Below are positions 27,319-36,263 of a DNA stretch of 64,000 bases, piece by piece. A program made the translations under genes and the position numbers. Source of the stretch: an uncultured Burkholderiales bacterium (GTDB lineage: Bacteria; Pseudomonadota; Gammaproteobacteria; Burkholderiales; Burkholderiaceae_C); the NCBI GenBank assembly GCA_903871545.1, contig CAIQHG010000021.1, positions 1 through 64,000 of the forward strand, in the 5' to 3' direction. The notes under the pieces are model-generated. The model searched no databases, was not told the DNA's origin, and saw only the letters and a list, made by a program, of their open reading frames with translations. Numbering within the stretch: position 1 is the first letter of the stretch; each line of letters starts with the position of its first letter.

Positions 27319-27839
27319 AAAGCTTCCGTAAGGGTGGAGGTATCAGGCCCGATTAGTTGTTGAAGTGCAGTGTGTTTGACCTGAGCAAGTAGCTTGTGAA
27401 GAGTTTGGATCTCTTTTTTACTCAGACCTTCAAAGGATTCCAATATCCATATTTCGTGAGCCTTGGCCATTTGGTTGAAATAGGTCTTACCCGCCTTAGT
27501 GAGCTGAATTTTCCAGGACCTGCGGTCTCCCTCTACGTCTACTCTTTGGACCCATCCCTCAGATACAAGCTGATCTGTTATGGCGGTGATGTTCCCCCCG
27601 CTCACCATGAGTCTTTTTGAGAGGTCCACCATTTTTAAGCCACTTGGAGATTTCTCAAGTTGAGCCATCAAATCAAAACGGGGCAAAGTTGTATCAAACT
27701 CTAATCGAAGACCCAATCGCACCCTCTTCTCGATCAGTTGTGTACATGTCAAAAGCCTAAGCCAAAGTCTTAACTGATCAGGGTGCGCTGCGTGAACGCG
27801 GCTCTCTAAGTCAATGTTGGTTAAAGTAGTGGAGGTCAT
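27315..27839 (-). CDS. MarR-family regulator of the 2-aminobenzoate operon
   Basis: A 174-residue winged-helix regulator. The recognition region reads [20 protein letters not shown], followed by the wing [20 protein letters not shown] with the DxRS pattern typical of MarR proteins. Related regulators in aromatic-CoA clusters respond to the CoA thioester, which would give product feedback here. It sits inside the operon, 14 bases after the monooxygenase and overlapping the hydratase, so it is probably autoregulated from the divergent promoter at about 30200-30440. Confidence 0.9.
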   Translation of the reverse strand: MTSTTLTNIDLESRVHAAHPDQLRLWLRLLTCTQLIEKRVRLGLRLEFDTTLPRFDLMAQLEKSPSGLKMVDLSKRLMVSGGNITAITDQLVSEGWVQRVDVEGDRRSWKIQLTKAGKTYFNQMAKAHEIWILESFEGLSKKEIQTLHKLLAQVKHTALQQLIGPDTSTLTEAL

Positions 27840-27853
27840 CTTTTATGCAAAGT

Positions 27854-30190
27854 TTATTGTTGAGTTGCCAATAATCTATACAGTTGGTCGCGCCCACTTA
27901 AGTAGGGAAGTGGCCACTCGATGTCCCGAGACCCCAGTTTCGCTGCCTCGTGAAGCGTCCACGCAGGATCTGCCAAATGTGGTCTGGCAACTGCGCAAAG
28001 GTCCGCCCGTCCTGCAGCAATGATGCTATTGACCTGATCTCCATTTGAGATCGCACCCACCGCAATCGTTGCAATACCTACCTCGTTTTTTATTCTGTCA
28101 GCGAAAGGTGTTTGGTACATACGGCCGTAAACGGGCTTGGCATCCCTAGTCGTTTGACCTGAGGAGACATCTATTAAATCGCACCCCGCTTGCTTAAACA
28201 ACCTTGCGATCACAACTGCATCATCATCTGTGTTGCCCCCCGGGGCCCAGTCATGGGCTGATATTCTCACACTCATCGGTAAATGCGCGGGCCAAACAGC
28301 CCTCATGGCTTTAAACACCTCAAGTGGATACTGACACCGGTTTATTATGTTGCCACCGTATTTGTCTAGCCTTAAGTTGGTAAGAGGGGAGATAAATTCA
28401 GATAAGAGATACCCATGCGCGCAGTGCAACTCTAGCCAATCAAAGCCAGCCTCAGCGGCGAGCTTTGTTGAATGCACGAACTGAGCCTTAAGTGCCTGCA
28501 TATCGTCTTCACTCATTGCACGGGGCACTTGATTTTGAGGACCGTAGGGCACTGGACTTGCCGCTATCAGGGGCCAGTTCGCACCCGAAATGGGCTCATC
28601 CATATGTTCCCACCCAAGTTGAGTAGAACCTTTTGCACCGCTGTGTCCGAGTTGAATACCGATGTGAGTTTTTTGCAGATGTACGAAATCTGTGATTTTC
28701 TTAAAAGCTAGCATCTGCTGTGTGCTCCAAAGTCCTGGGCAACCAAGAGAGATCCGTCCCTCAGGCGTTGGGCTTGTCATCTCAACCATGACCAGGCCAG
28801 CACCGCCCACTGCGCGAGCGCCTAAATGAACCAGGTGAAAGTCGCCAACCACCCCGTCTAATGCGCTGTAAGTTGCCATGGGGGATACGACGACTCGGTT
28901 TTTAAGGACTACCTCTCTGGCCTTAAAGGGCATCAGCATTGGGAGTATGCCCCTGGATTTGTGTGAATATACTGGATCAAGGGAACTTGTCTGCTTCGCA
29001 TTTTTATCTGTTAACCAACACTCAAAGCAATCCAACCAATTTTTATCCCTAAGCCTCAAATTTTCGTGACTGATCCTTTGAGAGCGCGTAAGAAGTGAGT
29101 AAAAGAACTGTTCTATATCTAAGTGCGTATAGCGCTCAACGTTTTCAAACCAAGCGGTTGAGTTTCTTGCGGCATTTTGAATCTTTAGCACCTCAACGCT
29201 TCTTCTTTTCTCATACGCGTTCAACACGTCTTCAAGAGGTTGAGCTGAATGAAGTTTAAAAGTTTGCGCCAAATCAATTGCATCTTCGAGCGCTAATTTT
29301 GTGCCACTACCAATCGAGAAGTGTGCAGTGTGAGCGGAGTCACCCATTAAAACTATAGGCACACGCTTAGCGCCCACATTCTCCCAGTGGACCCAGTTTT
29401 TGCAAATTACGCGGGGGAAATTAATCCAAATTGCTGATCCCCTCAGATGTGTGGCGTTAGATATCAATTTATGGCCGTCTAAATATTTTGCAAATAATTT
29501 TTCACAAAACTCGATTCCATCCTCTTGACTCATTTGATCAATTGCGTGCGCCCTCCAAACCGACTCCGGCGTCTCTACTATGAACGTAGAGGTATCCTCG
29601 TTGTATTTGTAGGCATGTATTTGAAACCATCCGTGCTCCGTTTTCTCAAATGCGAATGTAAATGCATCAAAGACTTTATGCGTTCCAAGCCAAACAAATC
29701 TGCAGTTTCTAACATCAATATCTGGTTTATAAGTTTCAGCAAACCGGTTTCTAATTTTGCTATTGAGCCCATCACAAGCAATCACCAGATCCGGAAGGTA
29801 CTGCGCAGTAACTTGGTCCAAATCATTAATATCAGTCTCATATTTCAAAACGACCCCAAGTGCTTCACACCGTTCTTGCAAAATGTTGAGAAGATTTTTC
29901 CTGCCTATTCCGCAAAATCCGTGTCCGCTTGAGCGGGCACTGCGGCCTTTGAAAAATAATTCAATATCATCCCAGTGATTAAAGGCGAGGCTGATTTGTT
30001 GACCCGTGACGGGGTCAGCCTTAATCAAATTAGCAAGGGTTTGATCGCTTAAAACAACACCCCAACCAAAGGTATCGCCTGGACGGTTTCTCTCCAAGAT
30101 AGTTATTTCTAGCATTGGATTTTGAAGTTTCATCAAAATCCCAAAATAAAGACCTGCAGGTCCACCACCGATACAAAGTATTTTATTCAT
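27854..30190 (-). CDS. 2-Aminobenzoyl-CoA monooxygenase/reductase (fusion)
   Basis: Two-domain flavoenzyme of about 778 residues. The N-terminal FAD monooxygenase (about 1-390, [32 protein letters not shown]) resembles salicylyl-CoA 5-hydroxylase. The C-terminal half (about 405-778) is an old-yellow-enzyme/NADH:flavin oxidoreductase with [30 protein letters not shown] and DKYGG. This fusion is the known hallmark of the aerobic 2-aminobenzoyl-CoA route: it hydroxylates and then reduces the ring to a non-aromatic CoA ester. The frame opens at 30241; ATG at 30190 (or 30196) puts the FAD motif at the N-terminus as expected. First gene of the operon. Confidence 0.92.
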   Translation of the reverse strand: MNKILCIGGGPAGLYFGILMKLQNPMLEITILERNRPGDTFGWGVVLSDQTLANLIKADPVTGQQISLAFNHWDDIELFFKGRSARSSGHGFCGIGRKNLLNILQERCEALGVVLKYETDINDLDQVTAQYLPDLVIACDGLNSKIRNRFAETYKPDIDVRNCRFVWLGTHKVFDAFTFAFEKTEHGWFQIHAYKYNEDTSTFIVETPESVWRAHAIDQMSQEDGIEFCEKLFAKYLDGHKLISNATHLRGSAIWINFPRVICKNWVHWENVGAKRVPIVLMGDSAHTAHFSIGSGTKLALEDAIDLAQTFKLHSAQPLEDVLNAYEKRRSVEVLKIQNAARNSTAWFENVERYTHLDIEQFFYSLLTRSQRISHENLRLRDKNWLDCFECWLTDKNAKQTSSLDPVYSHKSRGILPMLMPFKAREVVLKNRVVVSPMATYSALDGVVGDFHLVHLGARAVGGAGLVMVEMTSPTPEGRISLGCPGLWSTQQMLAFKKITDFVHLQKTHIGIQLGHSGAKGSTQLGWEHMDEPISGANWPLIAASPVPYGPQNQVPRAMSEDDMQALKAQFVHSTKLAAEAGFDWLELHCAHGYLLSEFISPLTNLRLDKYGGNIINRCQYPLEVFKAMRAVWPAHLPMSVRISAHDWAPGGNTDDDAVVIARLFKQAGCDLIDVSSGQTTRDAKPVYGRMYQTPFADRIKNEVGIATIAVGAISNGDQVNSIIAAGRADLCAVARPHLADPAWTLHEAAKLGSRDIEWPLPYLSGRDQLYRLLATQQ

Positions 30191-30443
30191 ATGCATATTA
30201 TTTAAGCTTAAAGAATATAAAGTCAATCTATTCGGCATCATTTGGCATAAGTGTTAACCCTCGACCTCTTGCACGAACAGCTTAGACGCTCAAGCTTAGT
30301 GCGTTCAACGTGAACTGCATTACTATAAAATCAACTCCGCATTTAACCCTAAGTATGTGCTTAAGGACATAGGACCCAAGCGCGCTGAGACATAGCGCTT
30401 AAAATATCACAAGAAGATTTATTTAAACTTTACAGCCTTGCAC
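30191..30443. promoter_or_regulatory. Divergent control region of the 2-aminobenzoate cluster
   Basis: About 250 bases between the divergent starts of the monooxygenase/reductase and the SDR. It should contain both promoters and the MarR operator. An inverted repeat, aagcgc and gcgctt, lies at 30378-30400. The related elements acgctcaagcttag and gaacagcttag lie near 30277-30300. No single operator can be assigned by eye. Confidence 0.4.
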
Positions 30444-31214
30444 ATGAATTCTCCTCTTCACGCTCTCATCACAGGTGCAACCAGTGGGATTGGACTCTCA
30501 CTTGCGCGCTCCTTTTTGCAGGAGGGTTACAGGGTAAGCGTTTGTTCAAGATCTGCAAAAACCAAATCCCACTTATTCGCCCCGCAGCTAAAAGCAAACA
30601 ACGTCCAGCTGATAGATATGGATGCGACCTTAAGACCAGATGTCGAGTCTGCTTTCAAAGAGGCCAAAGCAGGGTTTGGATCAGTCTCAGTGCTCATCAA
30701 CAATGCGGGGCAGGCCTTGAGCGAGACATTTGAGAAGTCCACTGCCGAGTTGCTTACAAACTTAATGTCTACCAACTTAATGAGTGTTTTTAACTGCTCT
30801 CAAGTAGCCTTGATGGATATGAAGTCAAATCATTTTGGAAGAATCATCAATATAGCAAGCACAGCCGGGCTTATTGGTTACGCCTACACAAGTGCTTACT
30901 GTGCTTCAAAGCACGCTGTTATTGGTCTGTCCAAATCTCTTGCACTAGAACTTGCTAAGTCAGGCATTACAGTCAACTGCATTTGCCCTGGATTTACGGA
31001 CACGCCTCTTGCAGAGCATGCCATCAAAAACATCGCGACGAAAACTCAAATGTCCTTAGAGGACGCCAAAAAAAGTCTAACCAAACTAAACCCAATGGGG
31101 AGAATGATCAATCCAGAGGAAATAGCTCATACAGCCCTTTGGTTGGCCAGCAAAGGAGCAGCAAGCATTAACGGACAGGCGGTCTGTGTCTCGGGGGGGG
31201 AAGTGATGAATTAG
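30444..31214 (+). CDS. SDR-family 3-hydroxyacyl-CoA dehydrogenase-like enzyme
   Basis: Classical short-chain dehydrogenase of about 256 residues. It has the Rossmann motif ITGATSGIGLSLA, NNAGQALSE, the catalytic SAYCASKHA (YxxxK intact) and CPGFTDTPLA. It is divergent from the 2-aminobenzoate operon and fits the 3-hydroxyacyl-CoA dehydrogenase step of that pathway. The frame begins with TTG at 30438, but ATG at 30444 is the better start. The C-terminus INGQAVCVSGGEVM replaces the usual NVDGG. Confidence 0.9.
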   Translation: MNSPLHALITGATSGIGLSLARSFLQEGYRVSVCSRSAKTKSHLFAPQLKANNVQLIDMDATLRPDVESAFKEAKAGFGSVSVLINNAGQALSETFEKSTAELLTNLMSTNLMSVFNCSQVALMDMKSNHFGRIINIASTAGLIGYAYTSAYCASKHAVIGLSKSLALELAKSGITVNCICPGFTDTPLAEHAIKNIATKTQMSLEDAKKSLTKLNPMGRMINPEEIAHTALWLASKGAASINGQAVCVSGGEVMN

Positions 31215-31284
31215 TTTCGTGAATTTAGAATTTTAATTTTTATCCCCCCTCAACTAAACTACATTTAACCTTGGAGAATTAACT

Positions 31285-31770
31285 ATGAAAAAAGTATCCC
31301 TATTAGCGCTGTGTTTGTTAGCTTTGTCCACTCCCTCATGGGCAGCTGAGTATATGGACAAAACCCCTTTCCAACTATCCAGGGCGTTCTCTCCGGGTGT
31401 GATCACCCAGGGCGGTAAAACCGTATGGGTTGCAGGTCAAACATCCACAGTTGACAGCACGGGCAAAGATATTTCCAATAACTTTGAAGCTCAGGTTAAA
31501 CAAGACTTCGCCCAAGTAGACGCTGTCCTCAGGGATGCCGGTGGGTCGCTTGCCAATGTGGTTCAGATGACCGTTTTTATTAAAGAATCTAGATACGGAG
31601 ACAAGTTTGTAGAGATGCGCAAAGACTTTTTCAAAAACGGCAACTACCCCGGTAGCGCACTCATTACGGTGACCAACTTTGCAAGACCAGGGATAGAGAT
31701 TGAAATTCAAGCCGTAGGGGTCATTGGGGATGAATGTTCCAGTGAGAACAGGTGCTCAGTCAAAAAGTAA
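31285..31770 (+). CDS. Exported Rid-family protein
   Basis: A 161-residue YjgF/Rid-fold protein with a clear signal peptide (MKKVSLLALCLLALST, cleavage near SWA-AEY). It is therefore periplasmic, unlike ordinary cytoplasmic RidA. The fold is recognised from VITQGGKTVWVAGQTS, GGSLANVVQMTVFIK and GIEIEIQAVGV. The catalytic arginine site reads YPGSALITV (Ser in place of Arg), so classical imine deamination is unlikely. A cysteine-bearing tail (DECSSENRCS) may form a disulfide. Good GGAGA ribosome site. It follows the SDR by 70 bases and precedes a DMT transporter. Confidence 0.88.
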   Translation: MKKVSLLALCLLALSTPSWAAEYMDKTPFQLSRAFSPGVITQGGKTVWVAGQTSTVDSTGKDISNNFEAQVKQDFAQVDAVLRDAGGSLANVVQMTVFIKESRYGDKFVEMRKDFFKNGNYPGSALITVTNFARPGIEIEIQAVGVIGDECSSENRCSVKK

Positions 31771-31790
31771 TTCAAATTCTGGATTAAAAC

Positions 31791-31806
31791 CCGGGTCACG
31801 ACCCGA
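31791..31806 (+). other. GC-rich hairpin between Rid and DMT genes
   Basis: Compact inverted repeat, cgggt (31792-31796) and acccg (31801-31805), around a CACG tetraloop, in the 51-base gap. No T-run follows, so it could equally be a processing or stability element. Confidence 0.3.
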
Positions 31807-31821
31807 GCGCATAATAAGTCA

Positions 31822-32724
31822 ATGCAAAATACTAAAAATAAGCTATCTACACAGGCCTTTTTAACCTTACTGTTAATCGGATTCATGATGGGGGCCAACC
31901 ATGTGAGTGCACGGTTTGCATTTAATGACGGATTGGACGTGAACACAGCGGTAATGACTCGATCGTTCGTTACTTGTTTAGTTGTGATGATCTTGATCAC
32001 TATTCAAAGAATACCCAGGAGCGTCACAGCTTTGCACATGAAATACCTTATTGGTGTTGGCATTCTTTTGACGGTTCAAAGTACTTGCCTTTACGGGGCA
32101 GTGGCTAGGATGCCGGTGGCCTTGGCTTTACTTGCGTTTAACACGTATCCTCTTTTTGTAGCTTTACTGGCAAGGGTCTTTTTTAAAGAGGTGATTGAGC
32201 GCAAAGTTATCCTTTTAATGCCTCTGATGCTGATTGGACTGTGCTTGGCGTTGGATGTATTTGGAGCAGCCTCTGGCCTGAGTGCAGCTGCCCGTTGGAG
32301 CGTTATTGGAACAGGTGTGGCACTTGCACTCACCGCAGCCTTTACGATGTCTATTGCACTATTGATTATTCAACACGGCACTGCAGGGGTAAATGGCCTT
32401 CTCAGGTCCGCCCTTAGCATGGGTACGGTTGCGGCAATTACTTTAGTAGCTTGTGCCGTTCAAGGTGGCCCTCATTTCCCACAGCACTACTCGGGATGGA
32501 TGGGACTGGGGTTACTGATTTTCTTTTACGGCACTGGTTTCACCATCATGTTCACAGTGTTGCCACGCTTGGGGGCCGTAGGAAACACATCCATCATGAA
32601 CGTGGAGCCCGTGTGTGCACTGGTACTTGCCTGGTTTATTTTGGACCAGCAAGTCACCACCTCGCAAGGGATTGGAGCTTTTATAGTGGTGAGTGGAGCA
32701 ATTTTACTTGGGCTAAGAAAATAG
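31822..32724 (+). CDS. EamA/DMT-family transporter
   Basis: A 300-residue inner-membrane protein with about ten hydrophobic helices in two EamA repeats (about 10-140 and 155-298). The first repeat begins LLLIGFMMGANHVSARFAF, and the second ends NVEPVCALVLAWFILDQQVT, a signature of the family. Members export amino acids and other metabolites. Its place after the exported Rid protein, divergent from the 2-aminobenzoate operon, suggests export of a related or toxic intermediate, but the cargo is unknown. Confidence 0.88.
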   Translation: MQNTKNKLSTQAFLTLLLIGFMMGANHVSARFAFNDGLDVNTAVMTRSFVTCLVVMILITIQRIPRSVTALHMKYLIGVGILLTVQSTCLYGAVARMPVALALLAFNTYPLFVALLARVFFKEVIERKVILLMPLMLIGLCLALDVFGAASGLSAAARWSVIGTGVALALTAAFTMSIALLIIQHGTAGVNGLLRSALSMGTVAAITLVACAVQGGPHFPQHYSGWMGLGLLIFFYGTGFTIMFTVLPRLGAVGNTSIMNVEPVCALVLAWFILDQQVTTSQGIGAFIVVSGAILLGLRK

Positions 32725-32794
32725 CTTCATGAGTCTTAACCAGAATGCTATTTACATAACCCAACTATTATTATTTTTAGAAGTTAATCTTTCT

Positions 32795-33598
32795 TCAATT
32801 AGTAAATTCAATCAAACAAGCTAAGACCTCGTCGGGGGCCTCAGCCATCAGGGCGTGCCCCGCGCCCTTTAGGACTTTAAGTTGTGAGTCATTAATTTGT
32901 TCAGCCAATTTGCGTGATGATTTGGCAGATATCATTTTGTCCTCATCACCGCAAACGATTAGGGTTGCAAGTTTAAGCTCTTTTAAAAGAGCCGCATCTA
33001 TAGAGTAGTTATTACAGGCAGTCAGGTCTGTAAAAAAGACCCCCTCCTTTTGTCTCTCCATGAGCCTTTGGTTGGCCCCAAGCATCCACATGCCTGGAAC
33101 TGAGTTGCGACCCATTTGGGCTTGACTCGAGTGGGAGAAGTTGTTGACCATTGAGACGGCTTTGCCTTGCTCATTTTTAGCAGCGTCTAAAAGCACTTCA
33201 GAGACCGGCATAGGTGCTGAAGTGGCAATGAGAATCAATTTTTTAACCCGAGCGCGAAATTTAAGTGCAATTTCCAAAGCAATGAGCGAGCCCATGCTGT
33301 GCCCAACCAAGTAGACCTCCCCAAGTTGGAGCGCGTCCAACAAGTCGCAAACCCAACCAGCAAGCTCATTGACCGAGGATAAAGGATCGCCCTCACTTAG
33401 TCCGTGCCCCGGCAAGTCTGGTGCAAATGTATTGAAACCATGGTGTGCAAACCACCTACTTTGCAGCGCCCAACAGGAGTGGTCTAATTGCGCGCCGTGA
33501 ATAAAAAAGATGGAGGGCTTGTCCGCAGAGATTTCAGCGTGACTATCGGCTTTACCCAAATATACGTAGTTACTGTGCGAGTTGACGGTGATTCTCAT
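32795..33598 (-). CDS. Alpha/beta-hydrolase in Bug-PLP operon
   Basis: A 267-residue alpha/beta-hydrolase. It has FIHGAQLDHSCWALQ (oxyanion), VGHSMGSLIALEIAL (nucleophile Ser), VCGDEDKM (acid) and GAGHALMAEAP (catalytic His), giving an intact triad. It resembles C-C or lactone hydrolases of aromatic catabolism. It starts two bases after the stop of the PLP enzyme gene and shares its transcript. Its convergent neighbour is the DMT transporter. Substrate unknown. Confidence 0.88.
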   Translation of the reverse strand: MRITVNSHSNYVYLGKADSHAEISADKPSIFFIHGAQLDHSCWALQSRWFAHHGFNTFAPDLPGHGLSEGDPLSSVNELAGWVCDLLDALQLGEVYLVGHSMGSLIALEIALKFRARVKKLILIATSAPMPVSEVLLDAAKNEQGKAVSMVNNFSHSSQAQMGRNSVPGMWMLGANQRLMERQKEGVFFTDLTACNNYSIDAALLKELKLATLIVCGDEDKMISAKSSRKLAEQINDSQLKVLKGAGHALMAEAPDEVLACLIEFTN

Positions 33599-33600
33599 TT

Positions 33601-34896
33601 TTATGCCTTTGCAGCAGCGTTTAAGCCTTTTTTCAGATCATCGATTAAATCTTTAGGATCCTCAAGACCGATGGACAGTCTAATGGTTCCAGGATGGATG
33701 CCTGAGAGTATTAAATCGTCATCGGACATCCTGTAATGCGTCGTTGAGGCCGGATGGATCACCAAAGACTTTGCGTCTCCGACGTTTGCAAGGTGGGAGA
33801 AGACTCTCAAAGCTTCAATGAAAACTTTACCGGCTTTGCGACCGCCCTTGAGATTAAAGGTAAACACAGAGGAGCATCCTTTGGGCATAATTCGCTTGGC
33901 CAGTTCATGGTCTGGGTGGCTGGGTAAATCGGGATGAATGACAGATTCAATTTCTCCATCCTGTGCTGTTCGCTCCATTAAAAAAGACAAAACGCTTCTC
34001 GTGTTCTCAATATGCCTAGACATCCTTAGACCAAGCGTCTCAACGCCCTGAAGGATTTGAAAGGCAGACATGGGGCTTAAACAGGCACCAAAGTCTCTTA
34101 GCCCCTCTCGCCTGGCCCTTAAGAGGAAAGCAGCCACGGTCGATTCATCAGAGAAATTCATACCGTGAAAGCCCTCGTACTCTTCGCTCAACCCGGGAAA
34201 CTTGGTGCTTGCACGCCAATCAAATTTACCCGAATCAACTACAACACCGCCCACCACTGTCCCGTGGCCACTTAAGAACTTGGTGGCGGAGTGAAACAAA
34301 AGGTCTGCTCCTAGATCAAAGGGCTTTAAAAGGTAAGGTGTAGTGAATGTGGCGTCTACCAAAAGAGGGAGTTGATGCGCGTGTGCAATACTGGAGACCC
34401 CAGAGATATCTAAAACATCCAGACCCGGGTTACCCAGGACTTCACCAAAGAGGAGCCGAGTTTCTGGATTTACCGCTTTAGCCCAAGCGCTTAGGTCCCG
34501 AGGGTCCACAAAAGTAGTTGTGATGCCAAAGCGAGGTAGCGTGTATGCAAGTAAATTATGTGACCCTCCGTAAAGAGATCTGCTTGCAACTATATGTCCC
34601 CCTGAGCCCATTAGTGTTGCAATAACCAAGTGCAGCGCGGCTTGGCCGGAGGCAACTGCGACCGCGCCCACGCCTCCCTCTAGGGCGGCCACGCGCTCCT
34701 CTAAAACGGCAGTTGTAGGGTTGGAGATTCTTGAGTAGACGTGCCCCCCTCGCTCCATATTAAAGAGGGACGCGGCGTGCTCCGAGTCCTTGAATACAAA
34801 TGAGGTGGTAAGGTAGATGGGTAGCGCTCTTGCACCAAATTCTTGATCAGGCGTTTGACCTGCATGCAAGGACAATGTATCAAACTTAAAGGGCAT
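33601..34896 (-). CDS. Cys/Met-metabolism PLP enzyme (MetY-like)
   Basis: A 431-residue PLP enzyme of the cystathionine gamma-synthase/O-acetylhomoserine sulfhydrylase family. FDTLSLHAGQTPDQEFGARA opens the protein, and the cofactor lysine is in HSATKFLSGHGTVVGG. The C-terminal LVIHPASTTHYRM and IRLSIGLEDPKDLIDDL are standard. Closest in style to O-acetylhomoserine/O-succinylhomoserine sulfhydrylases. The frame begins at 34956, but the ATG at 34896 avoids overlap with the upstream gene and gives the family N-terminus. Being between a Bug binding protein and a hydrolase hints at a catabolic beta- or gamma-elimination rather than methionine synthesis. Confidence 0.9.
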   Translation of the reverse strand: MPFKFDTLSLHAGQTPDQEFGARALPIYLTTSFVFKDSEHAASLFNMERGGHVYSRISNPTTAVLEERVAALEGGVGAVAVASGQAALHLVIATLMGSGGHIVASRSLYGGSHNLLAYTLPRFGITTTFVDPRDLSAWAKAVNPETRLLFGEVLGNPGLDVLDISGVSSIAHAHQLPLLVDATFTTPYLLKPFDLGADLLFHSATKFLSGHGTVVGGVVVDSGKFDWRASTKFPGLSEEYEGFHGMNFSDESTVAAFLLRARREGLRDFGACLSPMSAFQILQGVETLGLRMSRHIENTRSVLSFLMERTAQDGEIESVIHPDLPSHPDHELAKRIMPKGCSSVFTFNLKGGRKAGKVFIEALRVFSHLANVGDAKSLVIHPASTTHYRMSDDDLILSGIHPGTIRLSIGLEDPKDLIDDLKKGLNAAAKA

Positions 34897-34907
34897 ATCT
34901 TTGAGCC

Positions 34908-35954
34908 TTAATTTTCGTTTAGATTGATGTTTGAATCTTTTATCACCTTTGACCACATAGTCATCTCGCTGTGAATGCGCTTGGCGGAGTCTGCGGGTGT
35001 CATATAGTTGGTGTAGACACCGGCCGTTAACATTCTCTCTTGTACGTCAGCTCTTTGTAAAATGATTTTAAGCGCGTCATTTAGCTGTGTAACGATTGCT
35101 TTGGGGGTGCCTGCAGGGGCTAAAACACCGAACATGGAGACCACATCAAAGTTGGCCATGCCTGTGGCCTCCGTAACAGTTGGAATATCAGGCAATTGAC
35201 TTATTCTTTTTGAAGTGGAGACTGCAAGCGCTCTTAATTTCCCTGTTTGAATAAAAGAGATCGCGGCGGGTACGGTCTCAGACATGCAAAGTACTTGGCC
35301 ACCAACCAAATCGGTCATTGCGGGCCCACTGCCTTTATACGGAATGTGCAGCATATCTAACCCTTGTTGGAATCGAAACATCTCCATGGCGAGTCGCTGA
35401 GGAGCACCTGCACCGGAAGACGCAAAGGTCAATTTACCTGGATTGGCTTTAGCGTAGGCTATAAATTCTTTCATGTTCTTGACTGGCAAACTGGGATTCA
35501 CCACAAAGACCAGTGGGACTATTCCGACTACAGCAACCGGGCTAAAGTCTTTTTCCAAATCGTAGCGAAGAGCTGCTTTTTCTAGGTTCGCGTTGATTGA
35601 GTGAGAGGTCAGGGCCCCCAGTAAAAGCGTGTATCCATCGGCTGTGGACTTAGCTACTAATTCAGCACCTAAATTGCCGCTGTCACCCGATTTATTCTCA
35701 ACTAAGACCTGTTGACTCAAGGACTTTGAGAGCTCTTGGGCCACAATGCGACCAATCACATCTGTCGCGCCCCCCGGTGGGAAGGGGACGACGAGCTTGA
35801 TAGGATGTTGGGGGTAGTTTGAGGACTGAGCCCACGAGGACTGGGGAGACAAAGTACACAGGAGCGCGCACATAAAAGCGAAAAGAATTTCGCTTCTCCA
35901 AGTGCGAGATGAAGGGTCTTGCGGGACATGTGGTGCAGTAGATAAAAATTTCAT
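34908..35954 (-). CDS. Bug/TctC-family periplasmic binding protein
   Basis: A 348-residue extracytoplasmic receptor of the Bug (TctC) family. An N-terminal extension and signal peptide (hydrophobic FAFMCALLCTLSPQSSWAQ) are followed by YPQHPIKLVVPFPPGGATDV, the family hallmark. ENKSGDSGNLGAELVAKSTA and DGYTLLLG follow. Members bind carboxylates or nicotinate-type compounds for TctAB permeases or for sensing. No TctA/TctB is in the window, as usual for these expanded families in Burkholderiales. First gene of an operon with the PLP enzyme (11 bases) and hydrolase. Confidence 0.92.
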   Translation of the reverse strand: MKFLSTAPHVPQDPSSRTWRSEILFAFMCALLCTLSPQSSWAQSSNYPQHPIKLVVPFPPGGATDVIGRIVAQELSKSLSQQVLVENKSGDSGNLGAELVAKSTADGYTLLLGALTSHSINANLEKAALRYDLEKDFSPVAVVGIVPLVFVVNPSLPVKNMKEFIAYAKANPGKLTFASSGAGAPQRLAMEMFRFQQGLDMLHIPYKGSGPAMTDLVGGQVLCMSETVPAAISFIQTGKLRALAVSTSKRISQLPDIPTVTEATGMANFDVVSMFGVLAPAGTPKAIVTQLNDALKIILQRADVQERMLTAGVYTNYMTPADSAKRIHSEMTMWSKVIKDSNINLNEN

Positions 35955-35981
35955 ATCGTTGGTGTTGGATGTTTAAGGTCG

Positions 35982-36020
35982 ATTTTTATGCTCTATTTTT
36001 ACGCTCAATTTTTACGCTCA
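35982..36020. repeat. 13-bp tandem repeat upstream of Bug gene
   Basis: Three head-to-tail units: one variant (35982-35994), then two perfect copies of atttttacgctca (35995-36007, 36008-36020). They lie about 30-65 bases upstream of the Bug start, where they could alter promoter geometry. Confidence 0.85.
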
Positions 36021-36139
36021 ATTTTTTTTCGGCCCTGGGCAATATAGTTCTTTTTCACTCATCAATCTATTTTTTTAGAAGGCCGAGTGTTAAGGAGCTC
36101 CAAATGTAGCGTGCTTGGGTAATGAGAATAGACGGATTT

Positions 36140-36165
36140 AGGGAAAGTGCCTAGGGAAAATGCTT
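36140..36165. repeat. 13-bp imperfect tandem duplication
   Basis: agggaaagtgcct (36140-36152) followed by agggaaaatgctt (36153-36165). Located in the gap between the Bug gene and the transposase fossil. Confidence 0.7.
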
Positions 36166-36263
36166 AGAACACTAAGCAAGCATAACTAGAGACTCAAGCC
36201 TTTGATTATTTCGTCTAATTTTAAGACTTAATATTTGAGCTTCTTGCAAAAGTGTTTTTAAGC

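Noticed and set aside
32718-32753. aaaatagc/gctattt repeat after the DMT gene as a terminator
   Set aside because: AT-rich stem of seven with a loop over 20 bases and no T-run directly after; too weak to call.
33601-34896. SAM- or cobalamin-type riboswitch ahead of the MetY-like gene
   Set aside because: Only 11 bases separate it from the upstream Bug gene, leaving no room, and nothing like the conserved cores was seen upstream of the operon.
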